64,000 bases of DNA from Muscardinus avellanarius. Taxonomy: Eukaryota; Chordata; Mammalia; Rodentia; Gliridae. Below, in pieces: positions 9,846-21,049 of this stretch (its first letter is position 1; each line of letters opens with the position of its first letter). Position numbers and translations under genes: made by a program. The notes under the pieces were generated by a model. That model made no database searches. It was not told where the DNA came from and saw only the letters and a program-made list of their open reading frames with translations. The stretch is taken from contig OY726578.1 in assembly GCA_963383645.1 (NCBI GenBank), forward strand, positions 21,158,592 through 21,222,591. The letters run 5' to 3'.

Positions 9846-10250
9846 ACAGCGGAGCATGGTGGTGTAATCCCAGGACTCGGGAGGCTGAGACAGGAGGATC
9901 ACGGGGTTGAGGCCAGACTTGGCAACTTTAGTGAGACCCCCAGCAACTTAGAGAGAACCCGTTTCAAAAATAAAAATAAAGCCGGGCGTGGTGGCGCACG
10001 CTTGTCATCCCCGCGCTTGGGAGGCGGAGACAGGAGGATCGCGCAGGTTCGAAGCCAGCCGCGCTGGCGTAAGAGACCCTGTTTCAAAAATATAAAATAG
10101 GTCTGGGAGTGTAGCCCGGAGGTAGAAGGGCTTCCAGGAACCCCAGTACCACCAAAATAAATAAATAAAAAATAATAATAATAATAAAAATAAAGGTCTG
10201 GGGGTGGAGCTCAGAGGGAGAGTGCTCCGTGGTTCAATCCTCTGCCCCAA
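9846..10250 (+). mobile_element. MEN-type SINE, O, split by Y1
   Basis: Left half 9846-9980, right half 10195-10250 (GGTCTGGGGGTGGAGCTCAG ... GGTTCAATCCTCTGCCCC). A Y1 copy was inserted in the A-rich linker. Confidence 0.88.
9981..10190 (+). mobile_element. MEN-type SINE, Y1 (nested)
   Basis: Complete young copy ending AGGAACCCCAGTACCACC plus an AAAT/AAT tail, in the same orientation as its host SINE. Confidence 0.92.
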
Positions 10251-10927
10251 AAAAAAAGAAACATAAACTCAGATATACAAGGGGTCTTCAAAGTCCAAGT
10301 GATTCAGGAAAAAAGTTTAATGAAAGAGAAATAAGAAGAAAGCTAAATAGAGAAAACGGCCCCACGCGGGGGGTGGGGGGCTGTTCACAGGGCACAGAGT
10401 TCCTGACTCTGCTCTGAGGACCTCTCTGGAAGTTTAAAATTACATCAAAATAGGAAGTTACAAAGAAAAAAGAGGAAGAAAACTCACAAAAATAACTGAT
10501 GGCTCGGGTTCTAGAGAATTCTTGGGGGAAAGGTTGTTTTATTGCACTAGAGAAAATTAAGCCCTCATTTAACAATTATAAACGTTATGTGACTAACAAT
10601 AGAAACAATTGATGTCAATTTGGCTTCCCAAATATTTATTCCCTTCATAATTAGCAATTTCCTAGACACCAAAAAAAAAAAAAAAAAAAAACCTACAGAG
10701 TCTGGCACTGGAAAAAATATTTAGAGCACTTTTAGTCTTTGGACAAACAAAAGGGAAATGCTAATATAATTTAACTAGAGAAATGCCTGTAAGATCTACT
10801 ATAAATTAATTCTGAGAGTAAGGAAAAAGGCTTTCATGGAATAAATTCAAGTTACATGTTCTAAGAGTCCCCTACATATTTTTTTCCTACCAAATTGAAG
10901 ATTGCCTTTTTTGTTTGTTTGTTTGTT
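10251..10927. other. GRK3: AT-rich intronic stretch
   Basis: No recognised repeat apart from a poly(A) run at 10671-10690. Low GC and possibly very old repeat debris. Confidence 0.45.
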
Positions 10928-11126
10928 GATACTGGGGTAGAAACCAGGGGCGTTTTTTACCTCCAGGCTATACTCCCAGACCTATTTTCTATTTTATTTG
11001 GAAACAGGTCTCACTAAGTTGCTGAGAGCCTCACTAAGTAGCTGAGGCTGGCTTCGAACCCGTGAGATCCTCCTGTCTCAGCCTCCCAAGCGCGGGGATT
11101 ACAAGCATGCGCCACCACGCCTGGCT
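10928..11126 (-). mobile_element. MEN-type SINE, I
   Basis: Antisense copy preceded by (GTTT)n, with CTCCCAGACCTATTTTCTATTTT in the linker. Confidence 0.9.
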
Positions 11127-11231
11127 AGGATTTCCATTTTTAAGTACTGAATTTCTCTACAGACTTTAGAATAAACCCCACAGGAGAAGGCCCAACCTCT
11201 CTCTCTCTTTTTTTTTTCTTTTTTTTTTTTT

Positions 11232-11440
11232 GTGTTTGTGGGTCTGGGGATGGAACCCAGTGGCATCTTACCTCTGAGCGATACCCCCAGTCCTATGTTT
11301 TATTCTTTATTTTGAAACAGGGTCTCACTAAGTTGCTGAGAGCCTCACTCAGTAGCTGAGGCTGGCTTCGAACCCGCGCGATCCTCCTGTCTCCGCCTCC
11401 CAAGCGCGGGGATTACAAGCGTGCGCCACCACCCCCGGCT
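11232..11440 (-). mobile_element. MEN-type SINE, I/O
   Basis: Antisense copy with a CG-rich left half (CCCGCGCGATCCTCCTGTCTCC) and an old right half (GGATGGAACCCAGTGGCATC). Confidence 0.9.
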
Positions 11441-11674
11441 AGCTCTCATATTTTTGAAGCGGGATCCCACCGTCTCGGGCACCTCAAAACCACATCCTGG
11501 CACCTCACCAGCCTGCATCACGATGCGCATCCCGCGGGGCCCACCAGCCACTCTAGAGTTCCCTCCAAACCATTCCGTCTCAGATTTGCACCTCAACCTT
11601 CCACAGACAAATTCACAAAATAGATGTTAGCTCTCTCTACTACTAGCACATTTTTCAAGTTAGAAAAAAAAAGA

Positions 11675-12086
11675 GCTAGGCATGGCGGTGCATGTTTGTA
11701 ATCCCAGTATATAGGAGGCTGAGACAAGAGGATCACAGGTTCAAGGCCAGCCTCTCAGCAGCAACCTAGAGAGACTCTGTTTCAAAACAAAAACTTGTTT
11801 TAAAAAGGACTTGGGGAGGGGGGGAGGCGGTCGTGGTGGCGCACGCTTGTCATCCCCGCGCTTGGGAGGCGGAGACAGGAGGATCGCGCAGGTTCGAAGC
11901 CAGCCATGCTGGCTTAAGAGACCCTGTTTCCAAATAAAAAATATATATAAAATAGATCTGGGAGTGTATCCCAGAGGTAGAAGGGCTTCCAGGAACCCCA
12001 GACCCCCACACACACAAAAAAAGGGGGCTTGGGGGGAGTGTGGCTTGGAGGTAGAATGCCTCTGGCGTTGTAATCCTCAGAATCAC
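11675..12086 (+). mobile_element. MEN-type SINE, O, split by Y1
   Basis: Left half 11675-11828, right half 12021-12086 (AGTGTGGCTTGGAGGTAGAATG). The GGACTTGGGGAGG-like sequence at the junction is repeated on the other side as GGGCTTGGGGGGAG, an imperfect target duplication. Confidence 0.83.
11829..12020 (+). mobile_element. MEN-type SINE, Y1 (nested)
   Basis: Young copy inside the O copy at 11675-12086. Its tail became (CA)n followed by A-runs. Confidence 0.88.
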
Positions 12087-12213
12087 AAAAAGGCAGGGAA
12101 AAAGAAAGGGAGGGAGGGGTGATGGGAAAGGAAGAAGAGAAGAGATGAGGCCTGGATTAATCTCCACAATGTCTTCAACTCTAAGATTCTATTTTTTTAA
12201 ATAGAATCAAAGG

Positions 12214-12420
12214 TGCCGGGCGTGGTGGCACACACCTGTAATCCCAGCACTTGGGAGGCTGAGACAGGAGTATCGCAGGTTCAAGGCCAGCCTTAGCAAC
12301 TTAGTGAGGCCCTCCGCAACTTAGTGAGACCCTGTTTCCAAATAAAGAATAAAAATAGGGCTGGGGGTGTAGCTGGGAGGTCGAATGCCCCTACCAATCC
12401 TCAGTACTTAAAAAAAAAAG
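12214..12420 (+). mobile_element. MEN-type SINE, O
   Basis: Near-consensus old copy with both CTTAGTGAG motifs. A short deletion removes part of the B-box region of the right half. Confidence 0.9.
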
Positions 12421-12455
12421 AACCAAATTAATTGACTTATAAAATCATGAAATGA

Positions 12456-12652
12456 GCCGGGCGTGGTGGCGCACGCTTGTCATCCCCGCGCTTGGGAGGC
12501 GGAGACAGGAGGATCGCGCAGGTTCGAAGCCAGCCGCGCACGCTGGCTTAGGAGACCCTGTTTCCAAATAAAAATGCAAAAATAGGTCTGGGAGTGTAGC
12601 CCGGAGGTAGAAGGGCTTCCAGGAACCCCAGTACCACCAAAAATAAAATAAA
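12456..12652 (+). mobile_element. MEN-type SINE, Y2
   Basis: Complete copy with a 17-bp target duplication ATAAAATCATGAAATGA (12439-12455 and 12653-12669) and an (AAAAT)n tail. Confidence 0.95.
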
Positions 12653-12669
12653 ATAAAATCATGAAATGA

Positions 12670-13060
12670 ATGGTAAAGAACAGACACATAACTGATCGAC
12701 ATAATCCTGGGTTAAATAGAAGAGGACAATGAGGAGGACGGGGCGAGCCGGCCAGCGGGAGACCCGAAGGCAGAGAGACGAGAGCGCCGAGACAGGACAC
12801 GGTGGTCCAAGAACCAAAACTAACTCATCCAAAGCGCAGGCGCGGAGTGCCGCTGTAATTACACCGCACGGAACGGCAAAAAGCCCCAGTGATCAAATTA
12901 TATTTAATGCGTTTTCTTTTAAAGATTCAAGAGTTGGTCACAAAGGCACTAAAATACCACATAAAAAATGAACTACTTAAAATACTGTCTTGAAACAGCG
13001 GAATCGACCATTTTTCACTGAGAGATGCGAGAGTCAAAAGGCCCTTATATTATCATTTGA
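12670..13060. other. GRK3: Repeat-poor intronic stretch
   Basis: About 390 bp, no element recognised. Confidence 0.5.
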
Positions 13061-13085
13061 GAAATCAACTAATTGTTATTATTAT

Positions 13086-13087
<2 letters not shown>

Positions 13088-13128
<41 letters not shown>
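13088..13128. repeat. (TG)n microsatellite
   Basis: About 20 TG units directly adjoining the right end of the next SINE, i.e. grown from its tail. Confidence 0.95.
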
Positions 13129-13131
<3 letters not shown>

Positions 13132-13323
13132 GGGGGTGAAATCCAGGGGCTTTCTACCTCCGGGCTACACTCCCAGACCTATTTTATACTTTATTTGGAA
13201 ACAGGGTCTCACTAAGTTGCCGAGAGCCTCACTAAGTAGCCGAGGCTGGCTTCGAACCTGCGCGATCCTCCTGTCTCAGCCTCCCAAGCGCAGGGATTAC
13301 AAGCGTGCGCCACCACGCCCGGC
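13129..13323 (-). mobile_element. MEN-type SINE, I
   Basis: Antisense copy. The target duplication GAAATCAACTAATT (13061-13074 and 13324-13337) encloses both the SINE and the TG tract, so the TG run occupies the tail position. Confidence 0.94.
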
Positions 13324-13429
13324 GAAATCAACTAATTTAATACATTCCTTCACATATCTTCTGCTCATCACTAATGGTAAGTTATTTCTCTCTTCTAGAA
13401 ATTAAAAAAATGGCAAATTTAAACAATCA

Positions 13430-14800
13430 TAAAAACCAAAAGTGCAACATTTAGGATTAATACTAACAAGCTATGTGCATGCTTTGCATGCTAAAAATTA
13501 CAAAACAATGCGAAACAGACTCAAGAAGACCCATTTAAATGAAGATCAAGCCTATAAAGGTGGACCGGGGTGGGGTGGGGTGGGGGGACTCAGTGGTGTT
13601 AATACGCCAATTCTCCCCCACCCAAATCACTACACTCACTTAACATGGTCCCAGCCAATGATCCAGTAGCAATTTTGGTAAAACTCAAGGAACTGATTCT
13701 AAAAATGCATATAAAAAGCAAAGACACTAGAAAAATCACCTTATTTGGAAATCACGACAAAAGTTGATGCTTCAGAAGAACTGGTTTCAAGACATCCTAT
13801 GAATGTCTACGGTGACTAAGTCTGTGGAGAAGAAGAGTCAACACACAGACGGCAGGAACAGTCCAGGCCAGAAAGAGACGCTCCTGTCCGCGGTCGAGGG
13901 ATGTTTTACCAAGGTGGCAAAGCAATTCCATCATGGAGGGGGGTCTTTCCAAGCAACGGTGCAGGAACCACGGGACACTTGTCTGTAAACCTGTGCATCT
14001 AACTCCAAAAGTTAACTCAAAACGGATCACGCAGAGATACGGAAGCCTTCAAACTACAAATTTTGGAGAATGAAAGTATGCAAGAAAATGTCTTCAGCTT
14101 TGGAATAAACAGAAATAAATCCCTAAGATCCCACGTGATATAAAAGGGGAAAATTGCCAATTGGACTTTCTAACACTTTGAAACTTCCGCTCTTTTACAG
14201 ATGAGTTCTGGAAAAGGCCAAGAGGAAGCCACGTGGTTAGAGAAGGTATTAACGTGCACAATCTATGTCCGAGAAAGGACTTGCATTCAAAATGCCTGAA
14301 GAATTCTCCAGCACAAACAATCCAGCCGGGCGTGGTGGCGCACGCTCGTCATCCCAGCATTCGGGAGGCTGAGACCTGGAGGATCGCGGTTCGCGGACAG
14401 CCTCAGCTACTTAGTGAGGCCCTTTGCAACTCAGTGAGACCCTGTTTCAAAATAAAGAATAAAAACATAGGGCAGGGGGTGTAGCTTGGAGGTCAAATGC
14501 CCCAGGGTTCCATCCCCAGACCCGAAAAAAACAAAAAAAACAAAAAAAAACAATCCAATATAACAAAAATTGACCATACGTCTTGAACACCTTCACCAAA
14601 GACAAATAAATGTTAAATAAGCACATGGCAAGGTGTCCGACATCATACGCCATCGGAAAATGCGAGTTAAAGCCATGATAAGATATCACTGTACTTAGCA
14701 AAATAGCAAAACAAACAACATAACCATCCCAGTGGTACAGAGGACGTGGAGCAACCGGAACTCTCTTAGACTGTGGCAGAAATGTAACTAGAAAGAGGTG
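13430..14800 (+). mobile_element. Old L1 fragment, sense, split by SINE
   Basis: CACCTTCACCAAAGACAAAT, AAGCACATGGCAAGGTGTCC and ATGATAAGATATCACTGTAC (14587-14695) follow the order of the ORF2 3' part of old L1s. Sequence before the T-type SINE (14325-14547) is compatible with upstream L1 DNA but very degraded. Confidence 0.65.
14325..14547 (+). mobile_element. MEN-type SINE, T
   Basis: Copy with CATTCGGGAGGCTGAGACCTGG and GCGGTTCGCGGACAGCC. Target duplication AAACAATCCA (14315-14324 and 14548-14557), tail (AAAAAAAC)n. Confidence 0.93.
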
Positions 14801-15532
14801 TGTGGCGTCCTCTCCCAGGGCCGGGGCCACACGAGGAGAGGGGTCCCCTCGTTTTGTTTTTCCTCGTTGGCCCCCAGCACAACAGCCAGGATTCGCTGAG
14901 CTCAACACCCCTTCGACCGGCTCAGGGGACGCCACCATGGGTTCCAAAGAGTCGCAAGGTGCCCCAGGGGGCAGATGGCTGAGAGTCAGGAGGTAGAAGG
15001 ATCCAGAGCGCTCAGAGGCAGGACGTCTACACTGAAATAAGGAGGGGGGAGACTCGGGTCTGGGTGACCTGGTCTCCGCAGGGTGGCGGGGCAGGGAGGC
15101 TCTGTGGGTTGTGGCTGAGGTTGTTCCCGGACCATACTTGGTGATCGTGGGTCCCGTAATACCTGACTTTTGCTGAAAGCTTTAGTGTCAAAAAGCCTGC
15201 AAGGAAATTGTTTTTCACACAAGGGGCAATTGTTTTATAAAAATAAATAAATAAATACAATCCCGGCTGTGGAATCCGGAACTGAAGACTTCTGAGCTGA
15301 GGATTTCAGAGCGGGGACACTTTTCCCACATAGCCAGGCCCTTGGGCAGAGCTGAAACCCGGTCAGGCCTCCGCTCCCTCCCCCAGGAACCCTGCAATGC
15401 GACCCTCACCTGCTGCCGCCGCCGACACACCTGTCCCCAGATGGCCTGCACCATCGCCCCATCCCTGGCCTATCTACTACCCGTGGCCACCTGCCTCCTC
15501 ACTCAAGCGTTCTATTAGAAAGTGAAGATGCA
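14801..15532. other. GRK3: Repeat-poor intronic stretch
   Basis: GC-rich non-repetitive DNA apart from an (AAAT)n run at 15240-15257. Open frames on either strand show no domain features. Confidence 0.5.
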
Positions 15533-15726
15533 GCCGGACATGCTGGTGCACGCTTGTAATCCCAGCATTTGGGAGGTGAGGACCAGAGGATTGTGGTTTG
15601 TGGCCAGATTCAGACACTTAAAGAGGCCCCTCACAACTCACTGAGGCCCTGTTTCAAAATAAAGAATAAAAAATGGGGCCGGGGGTATAGCTCAGACGTA
15701 GAAACCCCTGGGCTCAACCCACAGAA
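15533..15726 (+). mobile_element. MEN-type SINE, T/O
   Basis: Diverged copy (GCCGGACATGCTGGTGCACGC) whose tail leads into the GA/GGA array. Confidence 0.87.
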
Positions 15727-16234
15727 ACAAGAGAGAGAAGGAAGAAGGAGGAAGAAGGAAGGAGGAGGAGGAGGAGGAGGAGGAGGAGGAGGAGGAGGAA
15801 GAGGAAGAGAAGGAGGAAGAGGAAGAGAAGGAAGAGGAGGTGGAGGAGGAGGAGGAGGTGGAGGAGGAGAAGGAGGAGGAGGTGGAGGAGGAGGAGGAGG
15901 TGGAGGAGGAGGAGGAGGTGGAGGAGGAGGAGGAGGAGGAGGTGGAGGAGGAGGAGGAGGAGGTGGAGGAGGAGGAGGAGGAGGAGGAGGAGGAGGTGGA
16001 GGAGGAGGAGGAGGAGGAGGTGGAGGAGGAGGAGGAGGAGGAGGTGGTAGAGGAGGAGGAGGTGGTAGAGGAGGAGGAGGAGGAGGAGGAGGAGGAGGAG
16101 GAGGAGGAGGAGGAGGTGGAGGAGGAGGAGGAGGAGGAGGTGGAGGAGGAGGAGGAGGAGGAGGTGGTAGAGGAGGAGGAGGTGGTAGAGGAGGAGGAGG
16201 AGGAGGAGGAGGAGGAGGAGGAGGAGGAGGAGAA
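15727..16234. repeat. GGA-rich array with GGT interruptions
   Basis: About 508 bp of purine-only triplets (GGA/GAG/GAA) punctuated by GGT and TAG. 15965-16113 is repeated identically at 16085-16233, a 120-bp period. Long poly-Gly, poly-Glu and poly-Ser frames are a by-product. Confidence 0.96.
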
Positions 16235-17077
16235 TAGTTTTCTCATAGTACTGGTATAATCCTTTTATTCTCTCTGGCCCCTTCACCGCAAAGCTGTCGG
16301 ATGCCCCCAGATTATCAGAGGTGCAGAGGCTGCAGGGCAGGGCCAGAAGCACCTCCCAGCCTGGGCGGCCACCAGCCCTGGAGCTAATGTGGGGGCTTGT
16401 TCCACTCAACACAGATCAAGAGTCAGAGATAAACACTGCCCAGAGAGAGGTGCTTAAGCACCAGCCTGCTCTCTCCCCTGGAGCCGGTGACCCCCATTTC
16501 CCGAGTCTTCCCGCCAGCGGGCTCCGGATGACTGCGCCCAATTGCTTTTTCAATTGAGAAACCAATTAGCTGTGCTTAGTCTAGGGGGCATCGCTGCCAT
16601 TTGAAAGCTCAAGGGCACCTTCAACTGTTCCCCTTGTTAAAAGTGCCCCCCAGGGCATGGTAAACTGAGGCAGGACCAGGGCACTCCCCGGGTTGCTTTT
16701 CTTTTTCTGGTCAGCCGCTCTGCGCTGGAGACAGCTCTGTTGGTCAGATAGGGCGGGAAAACCTTAGCCCTTCGCTGGGGAAGCTGGTCCTCGGGTTACA
16801 ACGCCCTCACTTGGTACCTCCGAAACCTTGCTGAGATAGCATCTCTCTCCAAAATTCTGTATCCTGCGCCAAAGCGCTCATTGGCTATCACTTAAAGCCA
16901 GCCTCCCGATTGCATTTAACATGGCTACATTGCAATCCTCCCCAAATTTCACGCAATTTCAATCGGAAACGGCCCCATTATGAGCCGCACCATCTACCAT
17001 GCTTTAATGAAAAAGAGACGCCAAGCAATCACTTTATACATTATAAAAATGAACCAGCAGCTTTGTCTACTGAAATT
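16235..17077. other. GRK3: Repeat-free island in intron 2
   Basis: About 840 bp without any SINE, L1 or microsatellite. 16540-17077 is balanced in composition, with AT-rich motifs (CATTTAACATGGC, CAATTTCAATCGG). No exon is recognisable. Candidate conserved non-coding DNA, by inference only. Confidence 0.5.
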
Positions 17078-17093
17078 GAAAACTAAAAGTAAT

Positions 17094-17297
17094 GCCGGGC
17101 GTGGTGGCGCACGCTTGTCATCCCCGCGCTTGGGAGGCGGAGACAGGAGGATCGCGCAGGTTCAAAGCCAGCCGCGCGCGCTGGCTTAGGAGACCCTGTT
17201 TCCAAATAAAAATGTAAAAATAGGTCTGGGAGTGTAGCCCGGAGATAGAAGGGCTTCCAGGAACCCCAGTACCACCAAAAAAAAAAAAAAAAAGAAA
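17094..17297 (+). mobile_element. MEN-type SINE, Y2
   Basis: Complete copy with a 16-bp target duplication GAAAACTAAAAGTAAT (17078-17093 and 17298-17313). Confidence 0.95.
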
Positions 17298-17460
17298 GAA
17301 AACTAAAAGTAATCCAAAACTGTTCTGCACTTTGGGATATTTTTGTGGCTTTGTGTAATTTTCACATTTAAAAAAGTAATTAGCACCTGTGATATATTTG
17401 TTCCATCTTTATTTCTACAGGGACTGCTCAAAAATGTTTTCTCTTTAAAAGAACACCTTG

Positions 17461-17670
17461 GCCGGGCGTGGTGGGCACGCTTGTAATCCCCACGCTTGGG
17501 AGGCGGAGACAGGAGGATCACACAGGTTCAAGGCCAGCCGCACTGGCTTAAGAGACCCTGTTTCCAAATAAAAAAGTATAAAAATAGGTACTGGGAGTGT
17601 AGCCCGGAGGTATAAGGGTTTCCAGGAACCCCAGTATCACCAAAAATTTAAAAAAAAATAAATAAAAAAT
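17461..17670 (+). mobile_element. MEN-type SINE, Y1
   Basis: Young copy, slightly diverged (GTGGGCACGC, CCAGTATCACC), with an A-rich tail running into an ID remnant. Confidence 0.88.
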
Positions 17671-17730
17671 AGGGCTGAGAGTGTCACTCAGAGGTTGAAT
17701 GCCCGTGGGTTTAATCCCCTAATTCCCTAC
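17671..17730 (+). mobile_element. ID-half SINE remnant
   Basis: Right half only (GGGCTGAGAGTGTCACTCAGAGGTTGAATGCCCG...), probably the remainder of an older element split by the Y1 copy. Confidence 0.75.
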
Positions 17731-17854
17731 AAAAATGAATATGATTGTGTCCAACATAAATTTATTTAAGAAGTTAAATAAATTTAAGAAGAAAAGACAC
17801 AGGTTAGAATAAAAAGTATAATTTTATTCAAACAGGAAGTAGAAAATTCTAAGG

Positions 17855-17858
<4 letters not shown>

Positions 17859-17915
<57 letters not shown>

Positions 17916-17917
17916 AC
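17859..17917. repeat. (CT)n(CA)n microsatellite
   Basis: About 32 bp of CT followed by 28 bp of CA. Confidence 0.95.
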
Positions 17918-17929
17918 TAATAAGATAGT

Positions 17930-19235
17930 TCAAGAAGATCACAAGAAACGAGATTGCTATTTAAAAGCTCATTTCATTTCCAGGCACTCACTAGTCATGA
18001 ATAATCAAAACCGAAACTAAGAAAACAATTGTATTCAAAATAGATTGAAATACTTAGGAATAGATGTAATAAGAAATACAAGACTAAAATTCAGAGCAGT
18101 GGTAAGAGAAATGAAAGACCTAAACAAAAGTAGGAAGTAGAGATATTTCACTTTCACGGCCTGGCATCGCTAAAATGACAATTCTCTCCAAATTGCTGTA
18201 TAGATTGAAGGCAATTTCGAGCAATATCCCAGCAGGATTTGTTTTGCAGAAATTGAAAAACTGATGCTAAAAAAAGTCATATGAAAATGCAAAGGATGCA
18301 AAAACATAAAATAAAATAACAGCTTTGGGAGGACAAAAAACATGGTAGGATTTTTATTTCCCAATTTCTTTTTTTTTTTTTTTTGGTACTGGGGGTGGAA
18401 CCCAGAGTCTTTCTACCTCCGGGCTATACTCCTAGACCCATTTTCTATTTTATTTGGAAACAGGGTCTCACTAAGTTGCCGAGAGCCTCACTAAGTAGCT
18501 GAGGCTGGCTTCGAACCCGCGCGATCCTCCAGTCTCAGCCTCCCAAGCGCAGGGATTACAAGTGTGCGCCACCACGCCCGGCTTTATTTCCCAATTTCAA
18601 ACTTAATCTAAAGTATGGGCATTTGAGACCATATGAAACTCACAGAAATATAGGTAAGTGGAGAAAAGTTGAGAATTCAGAAATAAGTTCTTAAATTCAT
18701 GGTCAAATTGTTTCCAACAAAAACGTCAAATACAATCCAAGAGGGAAGAGAAAATCTTTCAGCAAATGGTTTTCAGAGTGGATATCCGCAGGCAAAGAAA
18801 AAGTTGGGCCTCGAACTCACAAAATAGATACAAATTTACTCAAAATCTATCAGAGACCTAACTGTAAGAGCTAAAACAATAAAACTTCTAGAAAAAAATA
18901 GAAGAAAGCCTTTATGAGTTCCAGTTAGGCCGAAACTTAAACATGACACCAAAGTATGATTCGAAAACAAAAATGTGTTAAGTTAGACCTCATCGATATT
19001 AAAATCTCTCATGCTTCAGAAGCCACCATTAAGAAGAGAATCTACCAACTACCAATTGGAAAAAAATACTCATAAATAATACATGTGATAAACAACAAAG
19101 ATAAAAATAAACCAAGTTTTAAAACGGGCAAAAGATTAAAAACATTTAGCCAAAGAAGGAATAAAAATGGCCAATTAGCACATGTTTAATATCATCCACT
19201 GGGAGGAAAAAAGAAATCAAAACCCCAATGACTGG
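17930..19235 (+). mobile_element. Old L1 ORF2/3' fragment, sense
   Basis: Motifs appear in the L1 order: TTGCTGTATAGATTGAAGGC, CCCAGCAGGATTTGTTTTGC, GAGACCTAACTGTAAGAGC, CAAAGAAGGAATAAAAATGG, AAATCAAAACCCCAATGA. Multiple stops. An I-type SINE interrupts it at 18369-18582. Confidence 0.8.
18369..18582 (-). mobile_element. MEN-type SINE, I
   Basis: Antisense copy inside the L1, with a 16-bp target duplication TTTATTTCCCAATTTC (18353-18368 and 18583-18598). Confidence 0.95.
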
Positions 19236-19402
19236 GAGGCTGAGACAGGAGGAGCGCAGGTTCGAGGACAGCCTCAGCTACTTAGTGACGCCCTCCAAAA
19301 CTTAGTGAAACCCTGTTTCAAAATAAAGAATAAAAAATAGGGCTGGGTATAGCTCAGGGGTAGAATGCCCCTAAGTTAAATCCTTAGTACCATAAAAAAA
19401 AA
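19231..19402 (+). mobile_element. MEN-type SINE, O, 5' truncated
   Basis: Begins at ...TGGGAGGCTGAGACAGG, lacking the first ~45 bp. ACCCCAAT occurs on both sides, so this may be a 5'-truncated insertion rather than a later deletion. Confidence 0.82.
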
Positions 19403-19414
19403 GAACCCCCAATT

Positions 19415-19645
19415 GGCCAGATTTGGTGGTATATGCCTGTAATCCTAGTACTTTGGAGGCTAAGACAGAAGAATCACAGGCTCGAGGCCAGCCTCAGCCA
19501 TCTGGAACGTGTCTCAGCAATTTAGGGAGACCCTGTTTCAAACTAAAATATAAAAAGGGCCGGGGGAGCAGCTCTGAGGGAGAATGTCCCTGGATTCCAA
19601 CTCCAATACTACAAATAAAAAGAAAAAAAGAAAAGAAAAAAGAAG
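19415..19645 (+). mobile_element. MEN-type SINE, O
   Basis: Diverged old copy (GCCAGATTTGGTGGTATATGC) with an AAAG-rich tail. Confidence 0.85.
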
Positions 19646-19776
19646 ACCCACATTGAGAGAGCAGTCCATCCCCACTAGAATAGCAACAGCCATGACGAGC
19701 TGGTAACCCTGGACCTGGAAGCCTGGTCAGCCGGTGCTGAGACTGTCCTAAAGTCTCCTTTAGAAAGGCAATTGAA

Positions 19777-20003
19777 GCCGGGCGTGGGGGCGCACGCTGG
19801 TCATCCCAGCATTCGGGAGGCTGAGACCTGGAGGATCGCGGTTCGCGGACGGCCTCGGCTACTTAGCGAGGCCCTCTGCAACTCAGTGAGACCCGGTTTC
19901 AAAATAAAGAACAAAAAATAGGGCAGGGGGTGTAGCTCGGAGGTCAAATGCCCCTGGGTTCCATCCTCAGACCCGCAAAAAAAAAAAAAAAGAAAAAAAA
20001 AAA
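19777..20003 (+). mobile_element. MEN-type SINE, T
   Basis: CATTCGGGAGGCTGAGACCTGG, GCGGACGGCCTCGGC. Flanked by GAAAGGCAATTGA before and GAAAGCAATTGG after. Confidence 0.92.
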
Positions 20004-20553
20004 AGAAAGCAATTGGTCCTTCCTTACAAAAGCAAGAATGAATATATCATACAACCCAGCAGTATATTCTGTATATTCTGTTCCTAGAATATACCCCAGA
20101 GAAAGAAAAACCCTTCCCCCACAAAAAAGGTGTCTGCAAATATGCACATATGCTTTGTTCAAAGAAGAAGAAAAAAAGGAACCCTCCGAGTATCCAGCAG
20201 TTGGCGAACTGACCAACCCCACGCACTCCGTCCAAACCAAGATATAGTCAGAAAGGATGCATACTGATACAGAAGCGGGTGGGGGGCCTCAAACCCACGG
20301 CCAATAAAAGAAGCCAGGTGGGAGACCTGCAGATCGCCTGTCAGGGCCCCAGATGTATGCCGTGTCCAGGAGACGAAGGTGCAGAGACCAAAGCAGGTTC
20401 CTGGTGGCCTGGGCTGGGCGTGGGAACCGGAAGGGGCTGTCGGTGGGCGTGGAGCAGGGCTCTGGGGACCATGGAAATATTTTGAAATTGGATCCAGTGA
20501 TGGTTGCACAATTCTAAAAATTTACTAAAAAAAAAAAAAAAAATACCCATGAA
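20004..20553. other. GRK3: Intronic stretch, probable L1 debris then unique
   Basis: CATACAACCCAGCAGTATATTC (20050) resembles old L1 3' sequence. The rest, GC-rich at 20280-20480, is unrecognised. Confidence 0.4.
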
Positions 20554-20765
20554 GCCGGGCATGGTGGCACAGGCTTGTCATCCCAGTACTTGGGAGGCTG
20601 AGACAGGAGGATCGCAGGTTCCCAGCCAGCCTCAGCTACTGAGTGAGGCTCTCCAAAACTCAGTGAGACTCTGTTTCAAAGTAAGGAATAAAATAGGGTT
20701 GGGGGTATAGCTCGGAGGTAGAATGCCCCTGGGTTCAATCCCCAGTACCACACACACACACACAC
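20554..20765 (+). mobile_element. MEN-type SINE, O
   Basis: Near-complete old copy ending CCCTGGGTTCAATCCCCAGTACC and a (CA)n tail. It forms an inverted pair with 20850-21029, 85 bp away. Confidence 0.92.
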
Positions 20766-20849
20766 GGCATTGCATTAACTATTCATAATAAATGCATTTA
20801 TGGCATATACATTATCTCCTAGTAAAACTGTTTTTTGTTTTTGTTTTTT

Positions 20850-21029
20850 GGTGGCACTGGGGGTGGAACCCAGAGGCTTTCTACCTCTGGGCTATACTCC
20901 CAGACCTATTTTATATTTTATTAGAAACAGGGTCTCACTAAGTAGCTGAGGCTGGCTTCTAACCTGTGCAGTCCTCCTGTCTCAGCCTCCCAAGCGCTGG
21001 GATTACAAGCGTGCACCACCATGCCCGGC
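20850..21029 (-). mobile_element. MEN-type SINE, I
   Basis: Antisense copy. It lacks one of the two CTTAGTGAG-type segments. Confidence 0.9.
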
Positions 21030-21049
21030 CCAAAATTTTTTTTTTTTTT

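Noticed and set aside
15569..16259. Poly-Gly, poly-Glu, poly-Ser and poly-Leu frames
   Set aside because: Direct translation of the GGA array; no splice sites or unique sequence.
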